The notes under the pieces are model-generated. The model searched no databases. It saw only the letters and a list, made by a program, of their open reading frames with translations, and was not told where the DNA came from. A stretch of 54,691 bases of DNA from Flavipsychrobacter sp. GTDB taxonomy: Bacteria > Bacteroidota > Bacteroidia > Chitinophagales > Chitinophagaceae. A program made the position numbers and the translations under genes. Positions 17,388 through 26,678 of this stretch are shown here, one piece after another (position 1 is the stretch's first letter; each line of letters begins with the position of its first letter). The stretch lies in assembly GCA_016786565.1 (NCBI GenBank), contig JAEUVY010000014.1, forward strand, positions 1 through 54,691, read 5' to 3'.

Positions 17388-17522
17388 CTTTGTCCCGATG
17401 GGGATGCGGATCTCATAACGCAGCCATCATATTAAAAAATGGATAAAATAAATTTATTGGGGAAAGAATAAGTAGTTTTATAGCACCTGTATTATTGTAT
17501 TTTTACAGCGATTTATCGCCCG

Positions 17523-20078
17523 ATGGCTACAAGCACAAAAAAACAAAAAACACCACCGCCACCTCCGCCACTTCCTGAAGAAGTGATAAAAGCCAACCTC
17601 GAACGAAAGCGACAGCTTCGTCTTGCTACCGGCTTCTTCTTCATTGTGGCCGGTTTTTTCATTAGTCTGTCTATCATCAGCTATTATTTCAGCTGGTCTG
17701 CCGATCAGGATAAACTGATGTCGGCCACAGGCATGTGGAAATTTGTGTTCAATCACGACAGCGCTTCTGTAGCCAACTGGGGCGGCCGCTTTGGTGCTGC
17801 TATCTCGCACATATTTGTTTACAAAGGCGCGGGCATCGCGTCGCTGGTCATAGGTATTGCTGCAGGTGCACTGGGCCTTCACATCGTTTACGACTCCAAG
17901 GTATTGCCTGTTCTCAGGTACATGCGTTGGATATCTATCCTCTTGCTGTTGGTTGCACCCGTGCTGGCATATTTGTTCCCGCATAGTTCTTTTCCATTGG
18001 GCGGTCGTCTGGGCAATGGCGCCATCGACTACCTCAACGGCTTCCTGGGTGTTGCAGGTACAGGCATGGTGTTGTTGTCAACCGTATTCTTCTTTGTCTT
18101 TGTCATTTTCGCGCTCGACATACGCCCCATAGTCGATAAGATGAGGGCGAGGGCACGTAACATGGCTGCATCAGTAGGTCCCGCGCCTGTGTTCAACGAA
18201 CCTGTGCCGGTTGAGACTCCTGAAAACCTGAATACCGAACCCGAAACACCAACACCCACCGAGCCGCAAGCTGAAACTGAGCCTGCTCCGTTTGAAGTAG
18301 ATGAAGAAGCGGCGCAGTGGGATCTGACATTACGGGAAGAAGAAGGCGAAGAGCCATCGGCTGAAGAAGAAGGCGAACCGGAAGAAATAGAAGAGCAGGA
18401 ATCGGCAGAATACCTCGAGTATCAGAAGTTCCTTGCTGAGAAAGAAGAAGCGGCCTTGGCTGCACGCCCTGCGGAAACCAAACCGGAAGGCGAACCTGAA
18501 TTCTCTTTCGAAGTGATACAGCAGGAGGAGAAACCCGCCATCAGTCATGGCGCGCATATCTCTATTGCCAGCAACGAGCCATACGCCCCCGAACTGGACC
18601 TGCCCGACTACAAGTTCCCCACCATCGATCTGATGGAAGAAAGAGCCACCGAAACCATATCGCTGGACAAGGAAGAACTGGAGAAGAACAAAACACAGAT
18701 CATCACTACGCTGCGTAGTTTCGGAATCGAGATCCAGCGCATCAGTGCTACCGTAGGTCCTACAGTTACACTATACGAAATAGTACCGGCCGAGGGTGTG
18801 CGTATCTCCAAGATCCGCAACCTGGAAGACGACATAGCCCTGAACCTTGCCGCATTGGGCATACGTATCATTGCGCCTATTCCGGGTCGTGGCACCATTG
18901 GTATTGAGGTACCTAACGCCAACAAGCAGATCGTTTCTATGCGCACACTTATCTCCAGCGATAAGTTTGTGAACAACAAAATGAGCCTGCCAATAGCGCT
19001 GGGTAAGAAGATCGATAACGAGAACTACATCGTGGACCTGGCCACCATGCCGCACTTGCTTATGGCGGGCGCCACCGGTCAGGGTAAGTCTGTTGGTATC
19101 AACGCTATTCTGGTTTCGCTGCTCTACAAAAAACACCCGTCACAGCTCAAATTCGTGATGGTTGATCCCAAGAAGGTGGAGCTGTCTATCTATCGTACCA
19201 TTGAAAAACACTTCCTTGCCAAACTGCCCAACGAAGAAGAGGCCATCATCACCGACACCAAGAAAGTGATCAATACGCTCAATGCCCTGTGTATTGAAAT
19301 GGATAACCGCTACGAGTTGCTGAAAGAAGCGGGAGCAAGGAACATCAAGGAATACAACGAGAAATTCATCAGCCGCCGCCTCAATCCTGAGAACGGTCAT
19401 AAATACCTGCCATTCATCGTTCTGGTCATCGACGAGTTCGCCGACCTCATCATGACGGCGGGAAAGGAAGTGGAAATGCCCATAGCCCGTCTGGCACAGC
19501 TGGCGCGCGCCATTGGTATCCACCTAATCATCGCTACACAGCGTCCGTCTGTGAACGTGATCACAGGTACCATCAAGGCCAACTTCCCTGCACGTATCGC
19601 GTTCAAGGTATCTGCCAAAGTTGACTCCCGCACCATCCTCGATGCCGGCGGCGCCGAGCAATTGATCGGTCGCGGCGACATGCTGGTATCTTACGGCAGC
19701 GAACTACTGAGGTTGCAGTGCGCGTTCGTTGATACACCTGAAGTAGAAGATATTGTGAACTTCATTGGCAAACAGCGCGGATATGCATCAGCGTTCGAGC
19801 TGCCTGAATATGAGGGCGAAGATGGTGAAAGCGTGAAAGAAGTGGACCTATCCAACCGCGACAAACTTTTTGAAGACTGCGCGCGACTGGTGGTGCAGAT
19901 GCAATCTGGCTCTACATCCAACTTGCAACGCAGGCTGAACCTGGGCTACAACCGCGCGGGCCGCATCATGGACCAGCTGGAAGCCGCAGGCATTGTGGGC
20001 CCTGCTGTGGGCAGCAAACCTCGCGAAGTGTACTTCAAGACCGATGCCGAGTTGCAGGAATTCCTGCAGTCTTTGTAG
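17523..20078 (+). CDS. ftsK: FtsK/SpoIIIE DNA translocase
   Basis: The product is 851 aa. It has a basic/proline N-terminus and four membrane helices (about 37-60, 100-125, 138-158, 170-200), then a long acidic linker rich in Glu/Pro (about 225-365). The alpha/beta motor domain follows, with Walker A GATGQGKS at 516-523 and Walker B VIDEFADL (D637, E638). The C-terminal winged-helix gamma domain (RRLNLGYNRAGRIMDQLE) reads KOPS-type DNA motifs. FtsK pumps chromosome ends through the division septum and activates XerCD. The next genes are lolA-like and murB, all cell-envelope or division functions. Confidence 0.96.
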   Translation: MATSTKKQKTPPPPPPLPEEVIKANLERKRQLRLATGFFFIVAGFFISLSIISYYFSWSADQDKLMSATGMWKFVFNHDSASVANWGGRFGAAISHIFVYKGAGIASLVIGIAAGALGLHIVYDSKVLPVLRYMRWISILLLLVAPVLAYLFPHSSFPLGGRLGNGAIDYLNGFLGVAGTGMVLLSTVFFFVFVIFALDIRPIVDKMRARARNMAASVGPAPVFNEPVPVETPENLNTEPETPTPTEPQAETEPAPFEVDEEAAQWDLTLREEEGEEPSAEEEGEPEEIEEQESAEYLEYQKFLAEKEEAALAARPAETKPEGEPEFSFEVIQQEEKPAISHGAHISIASNEPYAPELDLPDYKFPTIDLMEERATETISLDKEELEKNKTQIITTLRSFGIEIQRISATVGPTVTLYEIVPAEGVRISKIRNLEDDIALNLAALGIRIIAPIPGRGTIGIEVPNANKQIVSMRTLISSDKFVNNKMSLPIALGKKIDNENYIVDLATMPHLLMAGATGQGKSVGINAILVSLLYKKHPSQLKFVMVDPKKVELSIYRTIEKHFLAKLPNEEEAIITDTKKVINTLNALCIEMDNRYELLKEAGARNIKEYNEKFISRRLNPENGHKYLPFIVLVIDEFADLIMTAGKEVEMPIARLAQLARAIGIHLIIATQRPSVNVITGTIKANFPARIAFKVSAKVDSRTILDAGGAEQLIGRGDMLVSYGSELLRLQCAFVDTPEVEDIVNFIGKQRGYASAFELPEYEGEDGESVKEVDLSNRDKLFEDCARLVVQMQSGSTSNLQRRLNLGYNRAGRIMDQLEAAGIVGPAVGSKPREVYFKTDAELQEFLQSL

Positions 20079-20137
20079 TCCTCTTTGGGGGCTGAACCCG
20101 GCGGCCACCTTAACAAATCGCACACATTTATTTCTAT

Positions 20138-20145
20138 TACCTTTG
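20138..20145 (+). promoter_or_regulatory. -7 box TACCTTTG before lolA-like gene
   Basis: Consensus TAnnTTTG in the 100-bp gap after ftsK, 33 bp before the ATG at 20179. It suggests lolA and murB can be transcribed without ftsK. Confidence 0.55.
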
Positions 20146-20178
20146 CCCGCACTAATTGAATCACTTAAAAAGCTAATA

Positions 20179-20835
20179 ATGAGATCACTGCTAACGCTCA
20201 GCTTTCTTGTCCTTCTCGGATGGTCGAACAACGCAATCGCGCAGAACGACCCGAAAGCAAAAAGCATTCTTGACGGCGTAACAAAAAAAGTAAGCGCGCT
20301 GAAAACTATGAAAGCGAACTTCTCCCTGAAACTTACCGGTGGCAAGGGCGGCAACGTTACCGATACCCGCAAGGGCAGCATAGCGCTGAAAGGCCAGAAA
20401 TACCATGTAGTATTGGGCAATCAGGAGATCATGTGCGACAACAGCACCGTGTGGACCTACAACAAAGAGACCAAAGAAGTGCAGGTAGCCAAGTATAACC
20501 CGGGAGAACAGTCTATGTCGCCGGCCAAATTGTTCCAGCCAAGCTTCTTCGACAAAGAATATACCTATGCCTACAAGGGCGAGCGCAAAGAGGGAGGAAA
20601 GAACTGCGACATCATTGAGCTTACTCCACGCGACAAGTCCAAACCAATTGCCCGCATAGAGATGATGATAGACAAGGCTACCTCTATGATAGCCGGCGGC
20701 AACTACTGGGAAAAGAATGGCAACAAATACGCCATCACCATTAGCAACATCGTTCAGAACGCCGAGATACCCGATGGCATGTTCTCGTGGAACCCTAAAG
20801 AACATCCGGGTGTAGAGGTCGTTGACCTTCGATAA
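20179..20835 (+). CDS. lolA: LolA-like outer-membrane lipoprotein carrier
   Basis: ATG at 20179 gives 218 aa with a clean signal peptide (about 1-22, ending AIAQ). A longer frame from 19993 overlaps ftsK and is rejected. The mature protein shows the LolA half-barrel pattern: KTMKANFSLKL, GSIALKGQKYHV, NSTVWTYNKETKEVQV and IARIEMMIDKAT. LolA shuttles lipoproteins from the LolCDE complex across the periplasm. Bacteroidota lack an obvious LolB, so the receiver is unknown. Position after ftsK repeats a gene order seen in other bacteria (ftsK-lolA in E. coli). Confidence 0.9.
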   Translation: MRSLLTLSFLVLLGWSNNAIAQNDPKAKSILDGVTKKVSALKTMKANFSLKLTGGKGGNVTDTRKGSIALKGQKYHVVLGNQEIMCDNSTVWTYNKETKEVQVAKYNPGEQSMSPAKLFQPSFFDKEYTYAYKGERKEGGKNCDIIELTPRDKSKPIARIEMMIDKATSMIAGGNYWEKNGNKYAITISNIVQNAEIPDGMFSWNPKEHPGVEVVDLR

Positions 20836-20854
20836 TTTCTTACAGCTTCACTTA

Positions 20855-21856
20855 ATGCAACAACTGCAAAACACTTCGCTGCTCCCATACAACACATTCG
20901 GTATTGATGTGACAGCAGAACATTTTGCAGACGTGACCTCTCTGGCAGACCTGCAGGACCTCCCTGCAGGTCTGCCGCTTCATATACTGGGTGGCGGCAG
21001 CAATATTCTGCTCACCGGTAATGTACATGGTCTGGTGCTGCACAACAAGCTGAAAGGCATAACCACTGTGCGCGAAGATGAAGACCATGTGTGGCTCAGC
21101 GTAGCATCGGGCGAAATATGGCACAATTTTGTCCTCCACTCCATAGAAATGGGATTGGGTGGCATTGAAAATCTGGCACTCATTCCCGGCACAGTAGGCG
21201 CGGCACCCATTCAGAACATAGGCGCCTACGGTACCGAGGTAAAACAAACCGTTGAAGAGGTCTCCTTCTGGCACCTCACAGAGCGCAGGCTCATTACATT
21301 ATCAAATACAGACTGCCACTTCGGCTACCGCGACAGTATCTTCAAAACACAACTGCGCGGGCGGTTCTTTATCACCTCCGTTACCTTCCGGCTAAACAAG
21401 AAACCGGTACTCAACACCAGCTACGGAGCCATAGAACAGGAACTAAAGGAAATGGGGGTCACCCACCCTACCGTAAAAGATGTTGCTCAGGCTGTTATAA
21501 GGATACGGACCAGCAAACTCCCCGACCCCAAAGTGACGGGCAATGCAGGCAGCTTCTTCAAAAACCCCACCATTCCGCTGGCCCATTACAAAATGTTGCA
21601 GGCGTCATATCCGGCTATTCCACATTACCCGGTCTCCGACGATACGGTAAAAGTGCCTGCCGCTTGGCTTATAGAACAATGTGGCTGGAAAGGCCACCGC
21701 TCAGGTGATGCAGGTGTACACACCAAACAAGCCCTGGTACTCGTCAATTACGGCCATGCTTCCGGCAACGAGATCTGGCAGCTCTCCGGCAATATCATCG
21801 ACTCAGTGGCCGATCGTTTCAACATTTCTCTGGAACGTGAAGTGCAGGTTTGGTAG
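20855..21856 (+). CDS. murB: UDP-N-acetylmuramate dehydrogenase
   Basis: ATG at 20855 gives 333 aa; an upstream TTG frame overlaps lolA and is rejected. It has the FAD-binding motif LGGGSNILL (about 45-53), GTVGAAPIQNIGAYG, the YRDSIFK region, NAGSFFKNP with the catalytic Ser, and the C-terminal AAWLIEQCGWKGHRSGDAG. The presence of the Tyr-containing middle insert matches type I (E. coli-like) MurB. The enzyme reduces UDP-GlcNAc-enolpyruvate to UDP-MurNAc with NADPH in cytoplasmic peptidoglycan synthesis. Only 19 bp separate it from lolA. Confidence 0.95.
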   Translation: MQQLQNTSLLPYNTFGIDVTAEHFADVTSLADLQDLPAGLPLHILGGGSNILLTGNVHGLVLHNKLKGITTVREDEDHVWLSVASGEIWHNFVLHSIEMGLGGIENLALIPGTVGAAPIQNIGAYGTEVKQTVEEVSFWHLTERRLITLSNTDCHFGYRDSIFKTQLRGRFFITSVTFRLNKKPVLNTSYGAIEQELKEMGVTHPTVKDVAQAVIRIRTSKLPDPKVTGNAGSFFKNPTIPLAHYKMLQASYPAIPHYPVSDDTVKVPAAWLIEQCGWKGHRSGDAGVHTKQALVLVNYGHASGNEIWQLSGNIIDSVADRFNISLEREVQVW

Positions 21857-21944
21857 CCCATAGTAGATGTATTAACATTTATTTATCCTCCTATTGGGCT
21901 ATTTTCGTGAAATTCACTCATTTTTGCCGCTTATTGTCGTTTCA

Positions 21945-24605
21945 ATGCACACTTCTTACATAAAATATTGCATAAATATTTTCATTTTGCTTCTTGTTGC
22001 TCCTGTAGCTTTCGCGCAACCCACGGGCGGTGTTGCCGGCAAGGTTATTGATGCCGAGAAGAAACCCGTATCCTATGCCACTGTAACCGTCCTCAAGTCC
22101 GACTCTTCTGTTGTGAACGGCAACCTGACCGGTGACGACGGGAACTTCACAGTAACACCCGTTGCCGATGGTAGCTTCCTGCTCAGAGTGGAGTCTATTG
22201 GTTATGCAACGATCTTTCAACCTGTAGCAGTAGCCAACGGTAAAACCACACGCGTAGGCAATATAAAACTGAAACAGACGTCCAAAGAACTGGACGAAGT
22301 AAGCGTTACAGCAGAAAAGCGGGTAATGGAACTGAAGGTAGACAAAAAGGTCTTCAACGTAGAAAAAAACACCACAGCCACCGGCGGCAGTGCCACCGAT
22401 GTACTGCAGAACGTACCATCGGTATCGGTGGATATGGACGGCAATCTGAACCTTCGCGGCAAGGGCAACGTGACCGTACTCATTGACGGAAAACCCGCTA
22501 CTTTGCTGGGTACAGACGTAACATCTGCCCTGCAAAGTATGCCTGCCAGCTCTATAGAAAGTGTAGAGGTCATCACCAACCCATCTGCGAAATATGACGC
22601 GCAGGGCACAACCGGTATCATCAACATCATCACCAAAAAAGACGGCCGGTTGGGCATCAACGGCAACGCCACAGTGGGCGCCGGCACCCGCGACAAGTAC
22701 AATGGCAACCTCGGGCTCAATGTTCGTAAAGGCAAATGGAGCACATTCGTGAACGGAAGCTATCGCCAGAACCTGACATTCAATAATGTAATTACCGACC
22801 GTCAGGACATGAAGGACGCTTCCAACAAAGGGCAGTCTTATTATACCTACGAACACGTACCGCGTATTTTTAATGGCTCGTTCAACTCGGCCGGCGCCAC
22901 CTACGACATCAACAAGAATAACTCCATTACCATTACCGAAAACATCAACTTCATGCAATGGGGTTTCAGAGACAATTCTGATTACTACGAATACCCGTTG
23001 GCCGATAGATCGGGCAGCCCGCTCACATACCGCGATCGTTACTCCGACGCGCTCGGCAAACCTGTATCAATATCATCATCGATCGACTACCGCAAGAAAT
23101 TCAAGAAGAAAGGTGAAGAAATGAACGTTGATGCCACCTATGCGTTCACCAACATGAAACGTACCCAGAACTTCGAAACCATTCTGGATACTAACGGCCA
23201 ACAGGCTTATAGCATCACTTCCCGTGCACCGGGCAGCGGCGGCAACAACAGCCTGAACGTCTGGGCCGACTATACCAACCCATTGTTCACCGAGAACGGC
23301 AAACTGGGCCTCGGTTTCAAATCTCAGTTCTTCAATTTCAACAGCACCAACGATCCCACCATAGACTCGGTTAGCACCGTAGCCACACTGAACACCGGAC
23401 CCAAAGTTGACTCTTCTCTGTACACTGTTTACAACTACAGCACGCAGATCCATGCCGCCTACATCAACTGGAGTGACCAAAAAGGTAAGTTCGGTTATCA
23501 GCTGGGCCTTCGTGCGGAAGACGCCATTTACGATGGTAATGGCAGCATGCCACGTCCGGCCAAATTTCACAACAGGTTCACAAACCTGTTCCCTTCGGCC
23601 TTCATCTCTTACCAGCTGCCTTCTGACCAGAGTGTGTACATCAACTACAGCCGCCGCATCAACAGGCCAAGCTTCTTCCAGATGATGCCGTTCAAAGACT
23701 TCTCCAATCCCGGCACAGTGTCAATGGGCAACCCGAACATCATCCCTGAATTCATCAACAACGTCGAATTCAGTTACAGCCGCAATACTAAGAAGGGGCA
23801 TACCTACATCATGAGTACCTACTTCGCGCAAACGCTCAACCTTTCCGAGCGTGTGCTGCGCCCTATTACAGGAAGTGCCACCGACACCGCCTTGGGTTTG
23901 GTAGAACAGATAGGTCAGCTTCTGTCAACGCCTGTCAACATTGCATCGGGTACCACCTACGGCATTGAAGGTACAGGCCGGTTCCAACTCTCTAAAATAT
24001 GGGATGCCACCGTCAACGTCAACTTCTTCAACAACCAGCTGACCATCGGCGATCTCAGCAACTACTACACCGGCCTCATTGCCAACAACAGCGGCTATGG
24101 TTGGTTCGGCAAACTGAACAGCAACCTGAAGTTGCCTAAAAACTTCTCGTTGCAGCTCACAGCCAATTACGAGTCACCAAAGGTTATCACGCAGGGCATG
24201 CAGCGCGAAAGCTACTGGACCGACCTGGCACTGAAAAAGAACCTGTGGAAGAACAAAGCATCGCTCACCATCAACTGTTCTGACGTATTCAAAACACGTC
24301 GCTTCATCAACGACTACACTACTGCATCCTACACGCAAACGATCAACCGCATAAAAGAAACCCGCATAGGCAACATCTCTTTCACTTACCGCTTTGGCAA
24401 GAACGATGCCGGCAAAGGACCGGGAATGGGTGGCGGACCGGGCAAGGGCGGCGCACCACGTCAGGAAACGAAGAAGATAGAAAAACCATCAGACGAAGAC
24501 AGGGGCAAAAACCTGAAACAGAACGACGACGACAACAACGGTGGCGGCGGCGGTGGCCAGAGTGGAGGTGGCGGCGGTGGCCAGCGCAGAGAAGGAAGCC
24601 GCTAA
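21945..24605 (+). CDS. outer-membrane beta-barrel family protein with carboxypeptidase-regulatory-like N-terminus
   Basis: I take the ATG at 21945, giving 886 aa with an immediate signal peptide (IFILLLVAPVAFAQ). Residues about 24-105 are a CarboxypepD_reg-like beta sandwich (GKVIDAEKKPVSYATVTVL). A TonB plug-like domain follows (TDVLQNVPSVSVDMDGNL, then ITNPSAKYDAQGTTGIINI). The remainder is a barrel of the OMP_b-brl_3 type (YINYSRRINRPSFFQM). Such proteins are TonB-dependent-receptor relatives whose ligands are unknown. The C-terminus is odd: after the last strand there is a basic Gly/Pro/Lys segment and an acidic-Asn then Gly-rich tail of about 60 residues. Confidence 0.9.
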   Translation: MHTSYIKYCINIFILLLVAPVAFAQPTGGVAGKVIDAEKKPVSYATVTVLKSDSSVVNGNLTGDDGNFTVTPVADGSFLLRVESIGYATIFQPVAVANGKTTRVGNIKLKQTSKELDEVSVTAEKRVMELKVDKKVFNVEKNTTATGGSATDVLQNVPSVSVDMDGNLNLRGKGNVTVLIDGKPATLLGTDVTSALQSMPASSIESVEVITNPSAKYDAQGTTGIINIITKKDGRLGINGNATVGAGTRDKYNGNLGLNVRKGKWSTFVNGSYRQNLTFNNVITDRQDMKDASNKGQSYYTYEHVPRIFNGSFNSAGATYDINKNNSITITENINFMQWGFRDNSDYYEYPLADRSGSPLTYRDRYSDALGKPVSISSSIDYRKKFKKKGEEMNVDATYAFTNMKRTQNFETILDTNGQQAYSITSRAPGSGGNNSLNVWADYTNPLFTENGKLGLGFKSQFFNFNSTNDPTIDSVSTVATLNTGPKVDSSLYTVYNYSTQIHAAYINWSDQKGKFGYQLGLRAEDAIYDGNGSMPRPAKFHNRFTNLFPSAFISYQLPSDQSVYINYSRRINRPSFFQMMPFKDFSNPGTVSMGNPNIIPEFINNVEFSYSRNTKKGHTYIMSTYFAQTLNLSERVLRPITGSATDTALGLVEQIGQLLSTPVNIASGTTYGIEGTGRFQLSKIWDATVNVNFFNNQLTIGDLSNYYTGLIANNSGYGWFGKLNSNLKLPKNFSLQLTANYESPKVITQGMQRESYWTDLALKKNLWKNKASLTINCSDVFKTRRFINDYTTASYTQTINRIKETRIGNISFTYRFGKNDAGKGPGMGGGPGKGGAPRQETKKIEKPSDEDRGKNLKQNDDDNNGGGGGGQSGGGGGGQRREGSR

Positions 24606-24711
24606 GCGGGAACATCTTATTGCAGCATTTAATATTTACTTAACTACGCGGTAATGTTCGCATTATAGCAATTGGGTCATTTTGTGAAACCAAAACCTCA
24701 CAACGGACGCA

Positions 24712-25602
24712 ATGGCCAAACGCGAAGTGGATATAGTAGTACTCTCAGACATTCACCTCGGCACCTATGGCTGTCATGCCACCGAGCTGCTCCGGTACCT
24801 GAAAAGCATAAAACCACGCACTGTCATTCTCAACGGAGACATCATTGACATCTGGCAATTCAGCAAACGCTACTGGCCTGCCACACACATGATGGTCGTA
24901 AAGCATATCGTAGGGCTCATTGCCAAGGATGTACCTGTTTACTTCATTCCCGGCAATCATGATGAGATGTTGCGCCGCTTCAAAGGTTTCCATCTCGGCT
25001 CCCTCAAGATCACCAACAAACTATCGCTGAAGATAGATGGCAAACGTGTGTGGGTCTTTCATGGCGATGTGTTCGATGTGGTGATGCAGAACAGCAAATG
25101 GCTGGCAAAGCTGGGCGCCATCGGCTACGACACACTCATCCTCATTAACCGCTTTGTCAATTTCATTTCTCAGAAAATGGGCCGCGGCAAACTCTCCTTC
25201 TCCAAAAAGATAAAGAATACCGTAAAAAGCGCTGTCAAGTTCATCAACGATTTCGAAAAAACCGTGTGCGATATCGCCGCCGAAAACCATTACGACTATG
25301 TGATCTGCGGCCACATCCACCACCCCGAGATAAAGAAGATGAGAACACCGCACGGCGATGTGACCTACATGAACTCGGGCGACTGGATAGAGAACCTCAC
25401 CGCACTCGAATACCATGACGGGCAATGGTCAGTCTATAATTACCACAACGACCCGGTGGCCCAGGCCATAGACATCAACAAGAAAAAACACAAAGGTGAA
25501 ACATCGAGCGCCATGCTCGCAAGCCTGCTGCAGGAGCTGAACATGAAACAGCCAGCGGGCGCGTTTTCAGAAAAGGAAACTGCTTTCACTGAAACAATTT
25601 AA
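24712..25602 (+). CDS. metallophosphoesterase, UDP-2,3-diacylglucosamine hydrolase (LpxH)-like
   Basis: The product is 296 aa with all calcineurin-type metal motifs: DIHLG (13-17), GDIID (42-46), GNHDE (81-85), VFHGD (about 114-118) and CGHIHHPE (about 199-206). The family makes lipid X in lipid A synthesis (LpxH/LpxH2), and this subgroup is common in Bacteroidota. A different phosphodiester substrate cannot be excluded. The C-terminal 50 residues are a poorly conserved charged tail. The following glycosyltransferase starts 4 bp after its stop, so the two are co-transcribed. Confidence 0.85.
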   Translation: MAKREVDIVVLSDIHLGTYGCHATELLRYLKSIKPRTVILNGDIIDIWQFSKRYWPATHMMVVKHIVGLIAKDVPVYFIPGNHDEMLRRFKGFHLGSLKITNKLSLKIDGKRVWVFHGDVFDVVMQNSKWLAKLGAIGYDTLILINRFVNFISQKMGRGKLSFSKKIKNTVKSAVKFINDFEKTVCDIAAENHYDYVICGHIHHPEIKKMRTPHGDVTYMNSGDWIENLTALEYHDGQWSVYNYHNDPVAQAIDINKKKHKGETSSAMLASLLQELNMKQPAGAFSEKETAFTETI

Positions 25603-25606
25603 ACCG

Positions 25607-26599
25607 ATGAAGATACTTTTCGCCATACAAGGAACAGGTAACGGCCATCTGAGCCGAGCCAGGGACGTATACCCCGAACTGGCGCGCCACGGCGACGTAG
25701 ATGTACTGGTAAGCGGCATACAGGCCGATGTGGATGTACCCTTTCCCATCGCCTACAAGCGATATGGCATGAGCTTCATATTCGGCAAAAAAGGCGGCGT
25801 AGATATTATCGATACTGCCCGCAAGCTGAGAGTGCCGCAATTGGTATCCGATATCCGCAAACTCCCCATTGATCAATACGACCTTGTCATTAACGACTTC
25901 GAACCTATCTCTGCATGGGCATGCAAAATGAAACGCAAACCCTGCATCTCCCTCAGTCATCAGTATGCAGTGCTGCATCCCGCGGCACCAAAACCAGCCT
26001 CTACCGACCCAATGGGCAAACTCGTATTACAACGATATGCCCCCGTCACTGCCGGATACGGATTCCATTTCCGCTCCTTCGGCGAAAACATCTTTACGCC
26101 CGTCATCCGCAGCGAGATCCGCGCCATCACGCCCCGCAACGACGGCCACTACACAGTCTACCTTCCCGCCTATAGCGATGAAGCTATCGTAAACCACCTG
26201 TCGCAATTCCCCGAAGTGCAATGGCGGGTATTCTCCAAGCATAACAAACAACCATTCACCCGGGGCAATGTATCGGTAATGGCTATTAACAACAAGGCAT
26301 TCATAGAAAGCATGGCCACCGGCGCGGGTGTGTTATGCGGTGCCGGGTTTGAAGGACCTGCCGAAGCCATGTACCTGGGCAAAAAGGTACTCGTCATTCC
26401 CATGCTCACACAATACGAGCAGCAATGCAATGCCGCAGGGGCGGTGGCCATGGGGGCCACGTCTGTACCTACACTCGATGCCCGCCACTACAGCACCATC
26501 CGCAACTGGCTGCTACACGGCCAACCCGTCCACGTAAACTACCCCGATATTACTGCGGATATCGTCCGGCACATTGTGTCAACACATGCCGCAAGCTGA
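25607..26599 (+). CDS. MurG-like (GT-B) glycosyltransferase family protein
   Basis: The product is 330 aa. It starts with MKILFAIQGTGNGHLSRARD, the N-terminal glycine-rich loop of GT28/MurG-type enzymes, and has a second half with GAGVLCGAGFEGPAEAMYLGKKVLVIP, the typical nucleotide-sugar-binding Rossmann segment. It lacks any signal peptide and is probably membrane-associated on the cytoplasmic face. Sugar and acceptor are unknown. Tight coupling to the LpxH-like gene suggests a role in envelope glycolipid synthesis, which is inference from position only. Confidence 0.8.
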   Translation: MKILFAIQGTGNGHLSRARDVYPELARHGDVDVLVSGIQADVDVPFPIAYKRYGMSFIFGKKGGVDIIDTARKLRVPQLVSDIRKLPIDQYDLVINDFEPISAWACKMKRKPCISLSHQYAVLHPAAPKPASTDPMGKLVLQRYAPVTAGYGFHFRSFGENIFTPVIRSEIRAITPRNDGHYTVYLPAYSDEAIVNHLSQFPEVQWRVFSKHNKQPFTRGNVSVMAINNKAFIESMATGAGVLCGAGFEGPAEAMYLGKKVLVIPMLTQYEQQCNAAGAVAMGATSVPTLDARHYSTIRNWLLHGQPVHVNYPDITADIVRHIVSTHAAS

Positions 26600-26678
26600 C
26601 GGCTTCAGTGCAAATCCCCCTCCATTAACACCTCATTTCGGCTATTCTCTATAACTTGACACCCGAAAATCAGGTTAT

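Noticed and set aside
21894..21944. Earlier TTG start for the outer-membrane barrel protein
   Set aside because: The ATG at 21945 is followed at once by a good signal peptide; the extension would bury it.
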